A DNA stretch of 52,009 nucleotides from Pseudomonadota bacterium (GTDB taxonomy: Bacteria > Desulfobacterota > Syntrophorhabdia > Syntrophorhabdales > Syntrophorhabdaceae): positions 1-52,009 of the forward strand of contig JAPLKB010000022.1 in NCBI GenBank assembly GCA_026388275.1, written 5' to 3'. The position numbers were made by a program, and so were the translations under genes. The notes beneath the pieces were generated by a model. The model did not search any database. It was given only the letters and a program-made list of their open reading frames with translations, and had not been told where the DNA came from. Of this stretch, positions 34,067 through 43,396 are shown piece after piece (the first letter of the stretch is position 1; the number at the start of each line of letters is the position of its first letter).

Positions 34067-35074
34067 TCATGAGACCTGTTTATGTAAATCATAAATCAGT
34101 ACTTCACCACGGGTATTGAATCGGACAGGAATACCTGAAGCTCCAACCCCGGCATTAGTTATGCCTTGCATTTCAAGATATTTCCAATATCCCTGGAAAT
34201 ATTTCCGACCCCGATTCAAGTGAGTTATAAGCGGCTTTCCACCTGGCAAGCATATCTGACCTGCATGGGTATGGCCGCAGAGGTACAAACAAACTCCCAT
34301 TTCAGCGGCAACATCATAGAGCTCAGGTGAATGGACCAGGGCGATGGAAAACTCGTTATCGGCATATTCCAGTGCATGCAATGCCTGATCAGTATAGTAA
34401 TAGTGTACGTCGTCTGTGCCGATTATTCTGATTTTTTCATTACCCTGATGAATAAAACAGGATGAATTGACCAGCATGGTAATGCCGATTTGTTCCATGG
34501 GATTGAGCATGTGACATCCATCATGATTACCGAGAACTCCAACGAATCCATGTTTGCTATTGATATGCCCAACCAGATATTCAAGGCTATTGATAATATG
34601 CTTGTGGAGTCCGTGTAGTTTTGTGCGGTAATCTCCTGTTAGCAAACATAAATCTACAGTTCTATTTTCCAGAATACGCAAAATATTATCTTCAATCCCT
34701 TCCATGCTGTCAAGGTGTAGGTCAGAGAGATGGAGAATTGTAAATCCCTCAAATGCTTGCGGTAAATTGGAAAAGTATAGAGGCATCTCTCTTAATAAAA
34801 TACTTTCTGCGTTATGCACCCCTTTTTGATACAGGTTTATAAGATGCAATACGAATCCGAGAGTTTTCATCATGAAAAGCAACTGATACCAGTGATGGCG
34901 TCCCCTGTTTCCGTATCGTCTGGTTTTTAAATTATCCATTTCCATTCGAAAACGATTGTTAGCCCATATTTGTCTCCGGTTGATTAATCTTTGTTCGGGA
35001 AACAAAGGTTCAGGTTTTGAGAACTCATCCAAAACGATTGTGCCGGAAGGTGAATGTGATGATAGGGTATCCAT
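34067..35074 (-). CDS. Calcineurin-like metallophosphoesterase
   Basis: 335 aa. Metal-binding motifs in order: DLHLD (about residue 135), GDYRTK, GNHDG, a histidine in LVHSPE and GHTHAGQ near 260, so both metal sites are intact. An N-terminal hydrophobic segment (LFMMKTLGFVLHLINLY, about 65-85) may anchor it in the membrane, as in YkuE/YaeI-type enzymes, some of which act on lipid phosphates. Its ATG has a strong GAGGAGG. It converges on the zinc-ribbon gene. The substrate is unknown. Confidence 0.9.
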   Translation of the reverse strand: MDTLSSHSPSGTIVLDEFSKPEPLFPEQRLINRRQIWANNRFRMEMDNLKTRRYGNRGRHHWYQLLFMMKTLGFVLHLINLYQKGVHNAESILLREMPLYFSNLPQAFEGFTILHLSDLHLDSMEGIEDNILRILENRTVDLCLLTGDYRTKLHGLHKHIINSLEYLVGHINSKHGFVGVLGNHDGCHMLNPMEQIGITMLVNSSCFIHQGNEKIRIIGTDDVHYYYTDQALHALEYADNEFSIALVHSPELYDVAAEMGVCLYLCGHTHAGQICLPGGKPLITHLNRGRKYFQGYWKYLEMQGITNAGVGASGIPVRFNTRGEVLIYDLHKQVS

Positions 35075-35264
35075 ACTCTATCCTCCTCAAATTTGCTACC
35101 TCTATTAGAATTATAAAAGGCCGGATAATTATCAAGCATAAAACGTTTCCGGAGTTTTTTAAGTACTATTTAAATACAATCTGGTTCTAACTCAATATAT
35201 TTGGTTATTTTGCAGGCTGTGATATACTATACGTTGAAATATTATTATGGAAGGGAGTGCAACG

Positions 35265-35603
35265 ATGCGAAACAAAGGATATACTGTACGTAAAAAAACA
35301 GGGCTCAAAAAGGTTGAAAACAACAAGACTGCTGATGAAATCCTGAATGAAATAAGAAAGGGCATTACCCCGCCCAAAAATGACTACAGAGAACAGTCAC
35401 TGAGAATTCACGGTCTTATCTGCGCAAAGTGTGCAAGAGAGTTTAGCGATAAGGACAGGCATCTCCTGACTGTGCATCATAGGGATGGTAATTCCAGAAA
35501 TAATCCTCCGGATGGCTCAAACTGGGAAAATCTCTGCGTTTATTGCCATGACGATGAACACAGCAGAGGCTTGCTTGGTGATTATTTCAGTGAAAACAAA
35601 TAG
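35265..35603 (+). CDS. HNH nuclease-domain protein (YajD-like)
   Basis: 112 aa. A basic N-terminus leads to an HNH domain with the zinc-binding pairs CAKC and CVYC and the catalytic HHRDGN...NWENL...H elements. It is the small stand-alone type like E. coli YajD. The ATG at 35265 is preferred because GGAAGGGAG precedes it. It converges on tex with a 9-bp gap. Function (DNA nicking, repair or other) is not known. Confidence 0.88.
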   Translation: MRNKGYTVRKKTGLKKVENNKTADEILNEIRKGITPPKNDYREQSLRIHGLICAKCAREFSDKDRHLLTVHHRDGNSRNNPPDGSNWENLCVYCHDDEHSRGLLGDYFSENK

Positions 35604-35611
35604 AACTGAGT

Positions 35612-37789
35612 TTAACTTTTTTGCTTTTGTGAAATCTGCAAGGGATTATCTTTCATGGAGAGAGAAATGCGTTTTCGTCCGATGTCCACATCAATAACAG
35701 TGACTGTTACCTTCTGGTGAACCTTTACTGCATCATTAGGATTTTTAATAAAGCGATTTGAAAGCTGACTGATGTGCACAAGACCGTCCTGGTGCACACC
35801 TATGTCTACAAAAGCACCGAAAGCTGTGACATTGGTGACAATCCCGGGGAGTTTCATACCAGGTTTTACATCTTCAATCTTTTCAACTTCTTCTGTGAAG
35901 GCAAACATCTCAAACTGGTCACGCGGATCTCGTCCGGGTTTTGCAAGCTCTCCCAGAATATCGTTAAGTGTTGGAAATCCCACTGTGTCGGTCAGATAAT
36001 TTTTTACATCAATTTTTTTTCTGAGCTTTTCGTCTTTTATCAGATCCAGGACAGTGTAGTTAACGTCCCGTGCCATTGTCTCGACAATGTGGTAGCTTTC
36101 CGGATGAACAGCACTTGTATCCAGGGGGTTTTTTGCGCTGCTGATCCTTAAGAATCCTGCGGCCTGTTCGAAAGCCTTTGGCCCCAGTCGCGGTACTTTT
36201 TTTAATTCTTCTCTTGACTCGAAGGGACCATGTTCATTCCGATATCCTATAATGGCCTTTGCGAGTCCCGGCCCTAAGCCGGAAACATAAGTAAGGAGCT
36301 GTTTGCTTGAAGTATTGACCTCAACCCCAACGGCATTTACGCAACTTATAACCACATCATCAAGACTTTTTTTAAGAGCATGCTGATCTACGTCATGTTG
36401 ATATTGTCCGACCCCGATTGATTTGGGGTCTATTTTTACCAACTCGGCAAGAGGGTCCATTAGTCGCCTGCCGATTGAGACAGCACCTCTTACCGTGATA
36501 TCGTAATCGGGAAATTCCTCTCGTGCTGTTTCTGATGCAGAATAAACGGAGGCGCCGCTTTCGTTTACTATTATCACAGGAATTCCTCCGGGCAGGTCAA
36601 GTTTTTTCAAAAAAGCATCTGTTTCTCTTCCTGCAGTTCCGTTCCCTACGGCAATTGCTTCTATACTGAATTTTCGGCAAAGTTCAATCACTGTTTCGCC
36701 GGCCTTGTTAGCTCCTTTCTCTGATTGATGGGGAAAGATCGTGTCGGTATGAAGCAATTTCCCTTGTCGGTCGAGGCATACGACTTTGCAGCCTGTTCGG
36801 AACCCTGGGTCTATGGCAAAAACATTCTTCCTTCCCAGTGGTGGAGCGAGAAGAAGGTGCCGAAGATTTTCTGCAAAGACCCGGATTGCTTCGTCATCTG
36901 CACGGTCTTTTGTGACAACCCGGACCTCGGTTTCTATAGAGGGAAAGAGGAGACGTCTGCAACTATCTTCAAGTGATTGTTTTACCTGATTTGATCCGGG
37001 ATCATCTCTTTTAATAAGCAGGTTTTCAATGATTGCAACTGTTTCCTGCTCAGGGGGAAGAACTCGAAGTGTAAGCAAACCTTCCTTCTCCCCCCTTCTC
37101 ATGGCGAGTATCCTATGAGAGGGAGCGGAATTTACAGGTTCCTCCCAGTCGTAATAATCCCTGTACTTGACCCCTTCCTCCTTTTTATCAGGTAGAACTT
37201 TTGACTTGAATACAGCTTTCTGGAGAAAAAACGTTCTTATCCGGGTGCGGGCTTCAGCATTTTCGCTGATCCACTCTGCCATAATATCACGTGCCCCTGA
37301 AAGTGCATCATCTGCGGAATGTATTTCTTTTTCAGGGTCTATGAAGGCTTTTGCCTCTTCAAAAGGGTCGTTATTTACAGGATCGATGCCATCCTGTGCA
37401 AAAAGACGTTGTGCTAAAGGTTCGAGCCCTTTTTCTCTTGCAATGGTGGCACGTGTTCTGCGTTTCGGACGGAAGGGGAGATAAATATCTTCGAGAATAG
37501 CCATGATTTCGCATTTATTAAGTTTTTCTTTCAATTCATCAGTCAAGAGCCCTCTCTCTTCAAGAGAACGAAAAATAGCTTCTCTGCGGTTGTCCAGTTC
37601 TGCCATCTGTTCGAGACGATCCCGGATTGAAGTGATAGCCACTTCATCCAGAGAGCTTGTGGCTTCTTTCCGGTATCGGGCAATAAACGGTATTGTTGCT
37701 CCTTCTTCAAGAAGAAGAGATACTGCTTTTACCTGCACAGGCGCCAGTTGAAGTTCAAGTGCTATTCGCTCAACATATTTTTCATTCAT
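35612..37789 (-). CDS. tex: Tex, S1-domain RNA-binding protein with YqgF-like fold
   Basis: 725 aa, slightly shorter than the usual 770. The order is an N-terminal helical region (LLEEGATIPFIARYRKEAT), a YqgF/RuvC-like domain (FAIDPGFRTGCKVVCLD), a helix-hairpin-helix pair (YVSGLGPGLAKAIIGYR; VPRLGPKAFEQAAGFL) and a C-terminal S1 domain (VTAFGAFVDIGVHQDGLVHIS). Tex binds nucleic acid and affects transcription. ATG at 37789 (MNEKYVER) with GAGGT upstream. A terminator separates it from the operon upstream. Confidence 0.96.
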   Translation of the reverse strand: MNEKYVERIALELQLAPVQVKAVSLLLEEGATIPFIARYRKEATSSLDEVAITSIRDRLEQMAELDNRREAIFRSLEERGLLTDELKEKLNKCEIMAILEDIYLPFRPKRRTRATIAREKGLEPLAQRLFAQDGIDPVNNDPFEEAKAFIDPEKEIHSADDALSGARDIMAEWISENAEARTRIRTFFLQKAVFKSKVLPDKKEEGVKYRDYYDWEEPVNSAPSHRILAMRRGEKEGLLTLRVLPPEQETVAIIENLLIKRDDPGSNQVKQSLEDSCRRLLFPSIETEVRVVTKDRADDEAIRVFAENLRHLLLAPPLGRKNVFAIDPGFRTGCKVVCLDRQGKLLHTDTIFPHQSEKGANKAGETVIELCRKFSIEAIAVGNGTAGRETDAFLKKLDLPGGIPVIIVNESGASVYSASETAREEFPDYDITVRGAVSIGRRLMDPLAELVKIDPKSIGVGQYQHDVDQHALKKSLDDVVISCVNAVGVEVNTSSKQLLTYVSGLGPGLAKAIIGYRNEHGPFESREELKKVPRLGPKAFEQAAGFLRISSAKNPLDTSAVHPESYHIVETMARDVNYTVLDLIKDEKLRKKIDVKNYLTDTVGFPTLNDILGELAKPGRDPRDQFEMFAFTEEVEKIEDVKPGMKLPGIVTNVTAFGAFVDIGVHQDGLVHISQLSNRFIKNPNDAVKVHQKVTVTVIDVDIGRKRISLSMKDNPLQISQKQKS

Positions 37790-37808
37790 TGTTACCTCGA
37801 TAAATAAA

Positions 37809-37839
37809 AAAAGAGCCGGCAAAATATACCGGCTCTTTT
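37809..37839 (-). terminator. Intrinsic terminator of the acyl-CoA dehydrogenase operon
   Basis: Perfect 11-bp stem AAAAGAGCCGG / CCGGCTCTTTT with a 9-nt loop, followed on the minus strand by TTTTTTTATTTA. It lies 20 bp after the activator stop and just before tex, so it separates the two units. Confidence 0.88.
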
Positions 37840-37858
37840 AGTTTCATGAATTGTTTTT

Positions 37859-38635
37859 CTATGCTTTTTCTGATGCCAGAATGGCAGCACCAAGAGCACC
37901 GACTATTTGAGGCTCAACGTGAATTTTCAAACTTGCGCCTAAAACACTTTCTAGTGCTTTAACAACGCCGATGTTTTTTGCAACGCCTCCCGTCATGATA
38001 ACCTCTTCTTCAATGCCGCCCAACCTGTTGATTAAGCCCAATGTCCTGTCGGCTATTGCTTTGTGAATACCGTAGAGTATGTCATCTATCGCTTCCCCTT
38101 CACTTACAAGGGAAATAACCTCTGATTCTGCGAACACAGTGCATATACTGCTGATTGCTAATTCCTTTTTGTGTTGCAGCGATATTTCACCTATTTTATC
38201 CAGATCAACATCTAATGCCTTTGCCATTACCTCGACAAACCTTCCTGTGCCTGCGGCACATTTATCATTCATCTCAAACTCTACAACGCGTCCGGTTTTG
38301 TCTACTCTTATTGCCTTTGTATCCTGTCCGCCAATGTCAATAATTGTCCTTGCATTCGGGAAAAGATAATTTACTCCTTTTGCAATGCAGGTTATTTCTG
38401 TAATGGACTTTTGTGCAAACAAGGCCCTTTTTCTGCCGCAGCCCGTAGCAACAACAAATGAAATGTCAGAAGCCTGTTTTGATGGATAGGCAAGCACTTT
38501 TTTAAGCGCATTCTCTGCAGATTTTTTAGAATCAGCCCCGGTCTGTGCTATCTCATAGCCAAGAATGCCCTTATCCTTATCAAAAAGGAGTGCTTCTGTT
38601 GTGATCGAACCTATATCAATCCCAGCAAATAACAT
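37859..38635 (-). CDS. BadF/BcrD/HgdC-family activator ATPase
   Basis: 258 aa. ATP-driven one-electron activator with an ASKHA fold (GIDIGSITTEALL; IIDIGGQDTKAI; VIMTGGVAKNIGV). A [4Fe-4S] cluster is expected at the dimer interface from the cysteines in NDKCAAGTGR and SSICTVFAESE. Such proteins drive electrons into 2-hydroxyacyl-CoA dehydratases or class I aromatic reductases. No dehydratase or reductase subunit is adjacent, so the target is encoded elsewhere. Third gene of an operon with an acyl-CoA dehydrogenase and a biotin carrier (17-bp gap). Confidence 0.92.
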   Translation of the reverse strand: MLFAGIDIGSITTEALLFDKDKGILGYEIAQTGADSKKSAENALKKVLAYPSKQASDISFVVATGCGRKRALFAQKSITEITCIAKGVNYLFPNARTIIDIGGQDTKAIRVDKTGRVVEFEMNDKCAAGTGRFVEVMAKALDVDLDKIGEISLQHKKELAISSICTVFAESEVISLVSEGEAIDDILYGIHKAIADRTLGLINRLGGIEEEVIMTGGVAKNIGVVKALESVLGASLKIHVEPQIVGALGAAILASEKA

Positions 38636-38651
38636 GTATTAATGTTTCCTT

Positions 38652-38867
38652 TTACTCAATAATTGCAAGAACAGCATCTGCATCGACATCCTGACCAGCA
38701 GTAACTTTAATTTCTTTTATCACGCCACCTACCGGTGCTACAATAGGCATTTCCATCTTCATTGCTTCAAGGGTTGCAATCTGATCGTCTTCAGCGACTT
38801 TATCTCCAACATTCACAATAACATTAACAATTTTACCAACCATAGGAACAGTTACTTCTGTAGCCAT
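38652..38867 (-). CDS. Biotin carrier protein (biotinyl-lipoyl domain only)
   Basis: 71 aa, a single biotinyl domain. The biotinylated lysine is in the canonical EAMKMEMP motif (about residue 36). It resembles the stand-alone carriers of sodium-pumping decarboxylases and acyl-CoA carboxylases. No carboxyltransferase or membrane decarboxylase subunit is nearby. ATG follows GGAGGA. Lies between the acyl-CoA dehydrogenase and the activator. Confidence 0.93.
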   Translation of the reverse strand: MATEVTVPMVGKIVNVIVNVGDKVAEDDQIATLEAMKMEMPIVAPVGGVIKEIKVTAGQDVDADAVLAIIE

Positions 38868-38890
38868 CTTATCCTCCTTAAAATATGTTT

Positions 38891-40048
38891 TTAAGCCTTT
38901 CTGTATCCCAGAGCAAACTGGGCAATTATCATCTTCTGTACATTTGATGTGCCTTCAACAATCTGATAGGACTTTGCATCTCTTAAATATCTCTCAACGG
39001 GATATTCCGAAGAGAAGCCATAGGAACCGAATATTTTTACTGCTTCAGAAGCGCAGAAATTTGCAGATTCAGCGCAATAATATTTTGCCATAGAAGTCTC
39101 AAGCGTATTATTTATTCCCTGATCCTTCTGCCACGCTGCTCTGTAAAGAAGGAGTTTTGCTGCATCATGCTCGACCGACATTCTTCCGATCTGCTCCTGA
39201 ATCATCTGGAACTGGCCTATTGCCTGGCCAAACTGCTCTCTCTCATTAGCATATTTACAGGCTTCTTCGATACATGCCTGTGATACGCCGACTGCTCTGG
39301 CTGCTGAACTTAAACGTGTAAAGTTAAGCATGGTCATGCAAATGTTAAAACCCTGACCAGGTTTTCCTACAAGGGCGCTTTTCGGTATCTTTGCTTCTTC
39401 AAAGAAAATTTCTCCGGTAGGTGCGCAGTGGAGGCCGAGCTTTGTTGTAATAGCTCTCTGAGTAATGCCGGGGGCATTAAAATCAATAAAGAATGCTGAC
39501 ATACCTTTGTGTTTTGCTGCTGTGTCTGTCATGGCATAAACAATACCGCAACCGCAGTAAGGTACGCCGGATATCCATGTTTTTGTACCGTTCAGAATAT
39601 ATCCGTCATCAACTTCTTTGGCAGTTGTCTTCATGCTTGCCACGTCAGAACCTGAATTTGGCTCTGTTATTGCAAAACAGCCGCCGCTTGTTCCTGCGAT
39701 CAACCCAGGTAAAAACTGTTCTTTTAATTCCTCGCTTCCAAATTTGAGAAGTGCGTTCTGAGGACCGTTCATCTGAAGGTTAAAGGGAAGTCCCCATGAA
39801 GGGCTTACTCTTGCGAATTCCATTGCCATAAGGGTTGCTGCCGTATGGCCTTCCTCAAGTCCAAGTCCACCGTACTGTTCCGGAGCAATACAACCGAACA
39901 TGCCCTGATCACCCATTTTTTTCAGAATCTCAGGACGATATTTAGATTCTTTCTCGTCTTCTTCCATAGTAGGTTTAATATTTTTTACAGCAAAATCATA
40001 GGCCATTTTACGCATTGATTCAAGTTCGTCAGAAAATTTGAATTCCAT
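38891..40048 (-). CDS. Acyl-CoA dehydrogenase
   Basis: 385 aa FAD enzyme forming enoyl-CoA. Family signatures are present: CFAITEPNSGSDVASMKTTA (FAD/substrate site), REQFGQAIGQFQMIQ, and the catalytic glutamate in YQIVEGTSNVQ near residue 366. The layout (dehydrogenase, biotin carrier, activator) would suit glutaryl-CoA, crotonyl-CoA or benzoyl-CoA-derived intermediates, but substrate cannot be assigned. ATG follows GAAAGGAGAGG. A strong promoter lies 46-74 bp upstream. Confidence 0.93.
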   Translation of the reverse strand: MEFKFSDELESMRKMAYDFAVKNIKPTMEEDEKESKYRPEILKKMGDQGMFGCIAPEQYGGLGLEEGHTAATLMAMEFARVSPSWGLPFNLQMNGPQNALLKFGSEELKEQFLPGLIAGTSGGCFAITEPNSGSDVASMKTTAKEVDDGYILNGTKTWISGVPYCGCGIVYAMTDTAAKHKGMSAFFIDFNAPGITQRAITTKLGLHCAPTGEIFFEEAKIPKSALVGKPGQGFNICMTMLNFTRLSSAARAVGVSQACIEEACKYANEREQFGQAIGQFQMIQEQIGRMSVEHDAAKLLLYRAAWQKDQGINNTLETSMAKYYCAESANFCASEAVKIFGSYGFSSEYPVERYLRDAKSYQIVEGTSNVQKMIIAQFALGYRKA

Positions 40049-40093
40049 TATTTTCCTCTCCTTTCAATAAGAATGTGAAACAATTAACAAACT

Positions 40094-40122
40094 ATATTAG
40101 CAAAGCATATTTTTCATGTCAA
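40094..40122 (-). promoter_or_regulatory. Sigma-70-type promoter of the acyl-CoA dehydrogenase operon
   Basis: On the minus strand: TTGACA (40117-40122, perfect consensus), 17-bp spacer, TAATAT (40094-40099). It predicts transcription starting about 40 bp before the ATG. The rest of the gap to 40359 is AT-rich and has no gene. Confidence 0.75.
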
Positions 40123-40359
40123 GCTTATTTTTTTAAAATGAGCAGGTGTTTACGGTTAATATTAAAAGGTTAACTATGAGAAGACAACGACAGATTGTGA
40201 ATATAGTTTGAATTAAAAAAGGCAGGGATATAAAATTAACTGCTGCTGTTATGAAGGATTTTTTTATAATATTATGAAAATTCGAAAATGATTGCGAAGG
40301 CGGACAGGCTTTATATATAATTTATTGTAGTCAGTAATTAAACGATTCAGGGAGAAGTT

Positions 40360-41289
40360 TTGATTTTTAATAAAACGGGTTTGGTTAAGGATGATTTATA
40401 TGTAACAGGTTTTCCATGGTCGCCGGTTTATCTTTTAGCTTCTGAACACCCGGTTATTTTCGAAGCAGGATTTTGCTGTATGGGCAGACATTATGAAAAA
40501 GATATAGTAAAACTATTGTATGAAAAAAAACCAGAGATGCTTTTTATAACACATGTTCACTATGATCATTGCGGAGCTGCGACATATCTGAAAAATGTAT
40601 TTGAAGGCTTGAAAATAGGTGCGTCCAGAAGAGCTTCAGAGATAATACAAAGACCTAACGCGCAGGCATTAATGGTTAACTTAAGCGAAAATGTAATTAA
40701 ATTAATTGAAAATATGGACAGTGTAAACAATGAAATGCTTGTTAGAGATCAATTTGAACCTTTTTATGTTGATACGATTCTTGAAGACGGACAGATAATT
40801 GATTTTAAGAACGGTTTATCCGTCCATGTTATAGCGAGTCCGGGGCATACAAGAGATATGTTGAGTTATTATATACCTGAGAAGAAATTTCTAATAGCAA
40901 CAGAAACTGCTGGCTGCATGAGCCATACCGGCTCTATAATTACCGAATTTCTTGTTGATTACAATGATTACATAACATCCTTAAAGAGGCTTGCCAACCT
41001 GGAAGTAGATGTTTTATGTCAGGGACATCATTTTGTTTTTACCGGCAGTGACGTAAAGGAGCATTTTGAACGCTCTATTATTTCAGCAGAAAAGTTCAAA
41101 GAGACTGTCGAAGGACTTCTGAAATCAGAAGACAACTCAATTGAACAGGTAGTATCAATGATTAAAGCTCAGGAATATGATCCTAATCCTGGACCTAAGC
41201 AGCCCGAGAAGGCGTATTTGCTTAACCTGAGAAAAAGGGTAGGGCATCTGGCTGAAAAAATTGGGGCAAAAAAACATGACGACAATTAG
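40360..41289 (+). CDS. MBL-fold metallo-hydrolase
   Basis: 309 aa. The metallo-beta-lactamase fold motif is THVHYDHCG (HxHxDH, residues about 69-77), with the next ligand in SPGHTRDM and a late QGHHF. The bridging-aspartate position appears as Glu in IATETAG, which is uncommon. The C-terminal helical extension includes DPNPGPKQPEKAYLL. The start is TTG with GGGAG upstream; no in-frame ATG fits the N-terminus. Members of this group include thioesterases and lactonases; the neighbouring acyl-CoA genes make a thioesterase role plausible but unproven. Confidence 0.85.
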   Translation: MIFNKTGLVKDDLYVTGFPWSPVYLLASEHPVIFEAGFCCMGRHYEKDIVKLLYEKKPEMLFITHVHYDHCGAATYLKNVFEGLKIGASRRASEIIQRPNAQALMVNLSENVIKLIENMDSVNNEMLVRDQFEPFYVDTILEDGQIIDFKNGLSVHVIASPGHTRDMLSYYIPEKKFLIATETAGCMSHTGSIITEFLVDYNDYITSLKRLANLEVDVLCQGHHFVFTGSDVKEHFERSIISAEKFKETVEGLLKSEDNSIEQVVSMIKAQEYDPNPGPKQPEKAYLLNLRKRVGHLAEKIGAKKHDDN

Positions 41290-41568
41290 TAATATGTTGT
41301 GAATAACCATCATTATTATATAATTATAAGGTAAAATGCCATGACAATTGTAGTAGCCCCCAATTAAGACCATATGGTAGGCTCTACTTAAAAATGTTAC
41401 AACGATGCCTGGATAACAAAACTGCCTTACGAGTATCTTTTGTGGTTTTTGTCGGATCTTGTTATAGAAGAACCCTGAGGTGGACTGTGCAAGAGTAGAC
41501 AATGGATTTGGGGGGTTGCTCAACCATTGCGTTCCATTCATTGCATTTATTCGGGGACATGTGGTAAG
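41290..41568. other. Intergenic region before the ModE-like gene
   Basis: No gene seen. It must carry the regulator's promoter. No clear -35/-10 pair or ModE-type palindrome was identified by eye. Confidence 0.4.
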
Positions 41569-41970
41569 ATGGAAATCATGAAGATTTGTTTCAGGATATG
41601 GCTTGACAATGACGGGAGAGCGTTTGGCGAAGGATCTTATCGCCTCTTGAAAGCCATTCAGAGGACGGGGTCGCTCAATCATGCGAGTACGGAAATGGGA
41701 ATGTCCTATCGGAAAGCATGGGACGTTCTCAACGTAACCGAAAAAAGACTCGGGTTTGAGCTCGTAGAAAGAAAAACTGGTGGTAAGTCGGGGGGAGGTA
41801 CAGCTCTGACTTCTGAAGGCCGTGCTTTTGTAAACCAATACGAGCAACTCCGGCAGGAGGCAAGCGAAGCATTGGATAGCCTGTACCATAAGTACTTTCC
41901 AGAGCCGGAGACCGATGCAACGGGGGCGTCAAAAAAAGACCCTGATGAAGTAACCACATTTGCCGAATAA
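41569..41970 (+). CDS. ModE-like winged-helix regulator without molbindin domains
   Basis: 133 aa. LysR/ModE-type winged helix (EGSYRLLKAIQRTGSLNHAS; GMSYRKAWDVLNVTEKRLGF; ELVERKTGGKSGGGTALTSEG), the DNA-binding domain of ModE. The C-terminal molybdate/tungstate-binding TOBE domains are missing. Such one-domain forms are common near Mo/W enzyme genes. It lies next to the end of the tungsten-type AOR cluster, so it may control AOR or metal-uptake genes. The start is ATG 41569 or ATG 41578; the latter has a weak GGA. Confidence 0.85.
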   Translation: MEIMKICFRIWLDNDGRAFGEGSYRLLKAIQRTGSLNHASTEMGMSYRKAWDVLNVTEKRLGFELVERKTGGKSGGGTALTSEGRAFVNQYEQLRQEASEALDSLYHKYFPEPETDATGASKKDPDEVTTFAE

Positions 41971-42046
41971 TGCTTGTCCAGGAATTTGTTGACGGATCAT
42001 TAAAAACATTGCTGTGGACACCAGAGCAGATGCTTTTCGCAATCGG

Positions 42047-43291
42047 CTAATTGGCTGGATTACTTATTGCCCTCATCAGTTTTAGCATACGAGGGGCTTG
42101 AAAGATGAGGCTCCTCTTAAGGTTATTCGGTAATAACAGGCCTCTGTCATGATTGAGAATGGCCGAGGTTATGCCGGTCCATGAATCGTCGCTAATGATC
42201 TGTGCTCCAATTAATTGCATATCTTTTGTCAGTAAACGAATATATCCTTTTGAGGATTTTATTTCGGTAGCCGTACAATCCGCCATGGATTGCGAAGTGG
42301 GCCCAAAAGAAAAGACAAAAGTATTGAACATGTTGACAACAATAAAAGAGAAGCTGCCATGATAAAGTTTTTTTCCTCCGACAGCATTAATTCCGGCAAC
42401 TGAGCCTTGCGCAACAGCGTTGGGCCAGAGCATATTGAGCACAGGCAGCCCTGTAACAAGGTCGCGTGATTCTATACAGTCGCCACAGGCCCAGATACTT
42501 GGATCACTGGTCTTGAGTGAGATATCGGTGGCAATGCCCCCCGTCTTCCCGATCTTAACTCCAGCCTTCTCCGCAATATCTATGGAAGGACTAACACCGA
42601 CAGCGAATACTACCATATCTGCCGGAATTCTGCTCTTGGTTGTTAATACGGCCTCTACCCGATCCTTTCCTGCCAGACTCTGCACCCGCTCTCCCACCAT
42701 GACTTCTATTCCGGCTTCAGTAAGCATACTCTGAACAATGCTTGCCGGGTAATCATCAAGAATGGCAGGTAACAGTCGGTTTGCCAACTCTATGAGGCAG
42801 ACCTTCATCCCCCGCATGTTAAGGGCAACGGCTGCCTCTACCCCGATTGGCCCTGACCCCACTACAACAACTCTTTTACCCGGCCACTTCATCAGACTAT
42901 CTACGTCATTTAATGTCTTAAACTGGAACACTCCCGGGAGATGGATTCCCGTGAATGGCGGGGTAAGTCCATGGCCGCCAAGGGCCAAAATGAGGCGGTC
43001 GTAAGAGAAAGTGCCTTGATTGAGAATCAATAATTTCCTTGGTGGGTCTATCTCAACGATCTTTGTGTCCGTCATAAACGAGACATGTTCCATTGCCGGA
43101 CTGTAATCCCCTCGGATGAAAAGGCGGTCTCGTGAAATTTCTCCGGCTACATAGTAAGGAAGAAGACAAGGCGAGTACAGGGGAAGCGGATCCTTCGAGA
43201 TCACGATGATTTCAATATTATGCGAGATTTCCAATGCATAGCGACAGGCAGCATGACTGGCTATACCGCTTCCAATAACGACAAGCCTCAA
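42047..43291 (-). CDS. FAD/NAD(P)H-dependent oxidoreductase of the NADH-oxidase/CoA-disulfide-reductase type
   Basis: 414 aa. FAD site GSGIASHAA (residues 7-15), NAD(P) site VVVVGSGPIGVEAAVAL, and a C-terminal FAD segment WACGDCIES. Cys42 (LYSPCLLPYY) sits where the redox-active Cys lies in NADH oxidase and CoA-disulfide reductase. The dimerisation domain is shorter than usual. The start is TTG with GGGAG upstream. It is the last gene of a minus-strand set: ferredoxin, AOR, this flavoprotein. It probably links reduced ferredoxin or AOR electrons to NAD(P)H. Confidence 0.9.
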   Translation of the reverse strand: MRLVVIGSGIASHAACRYALEISHNIEIIVISKDPLPLYSPCLLPYYVAGEISRDRLFIRGDYSPAMEHVSFMTDTKIVEIDPPRKLLILNQGTFSYDRLILALGGHGLTPPFTGIHLPGVFQFKTLNDVDSLMKWPGKRVVVVGSGPIGVEAAVALNMRGMKVCLIELANRLLPAILDDYPASIVQSMLTEAGIEVMVGERVQSLAGKDRVEAVLTTKSRIPADMVVFAVGVSPSIDIAEKAGVKIGKTGGIATDISLKTSDPSIWACGDCIESRDLVTGLPVLNMLWPNAVAQGSVAGINAVGGKKLYHGSFSFIVVNMFNTFVFSFGPTSQSMADCTATEIKSSKGYIRLLTKDMQLIGAQIISDDSWTGITSAILNHDRGLLLPNNLKRSLIFQAPRMLKLMRAISNPAN

Positions 43292-43396
43292 GAATTAAGC
43301 TCCCATTTTCTTATTGATCCACAATTCACAGTCGTAATGACTTCCAGGCGGTTCCTCAATGTGATACATCATAAAACGACAGTCTTTTATTGTTCT

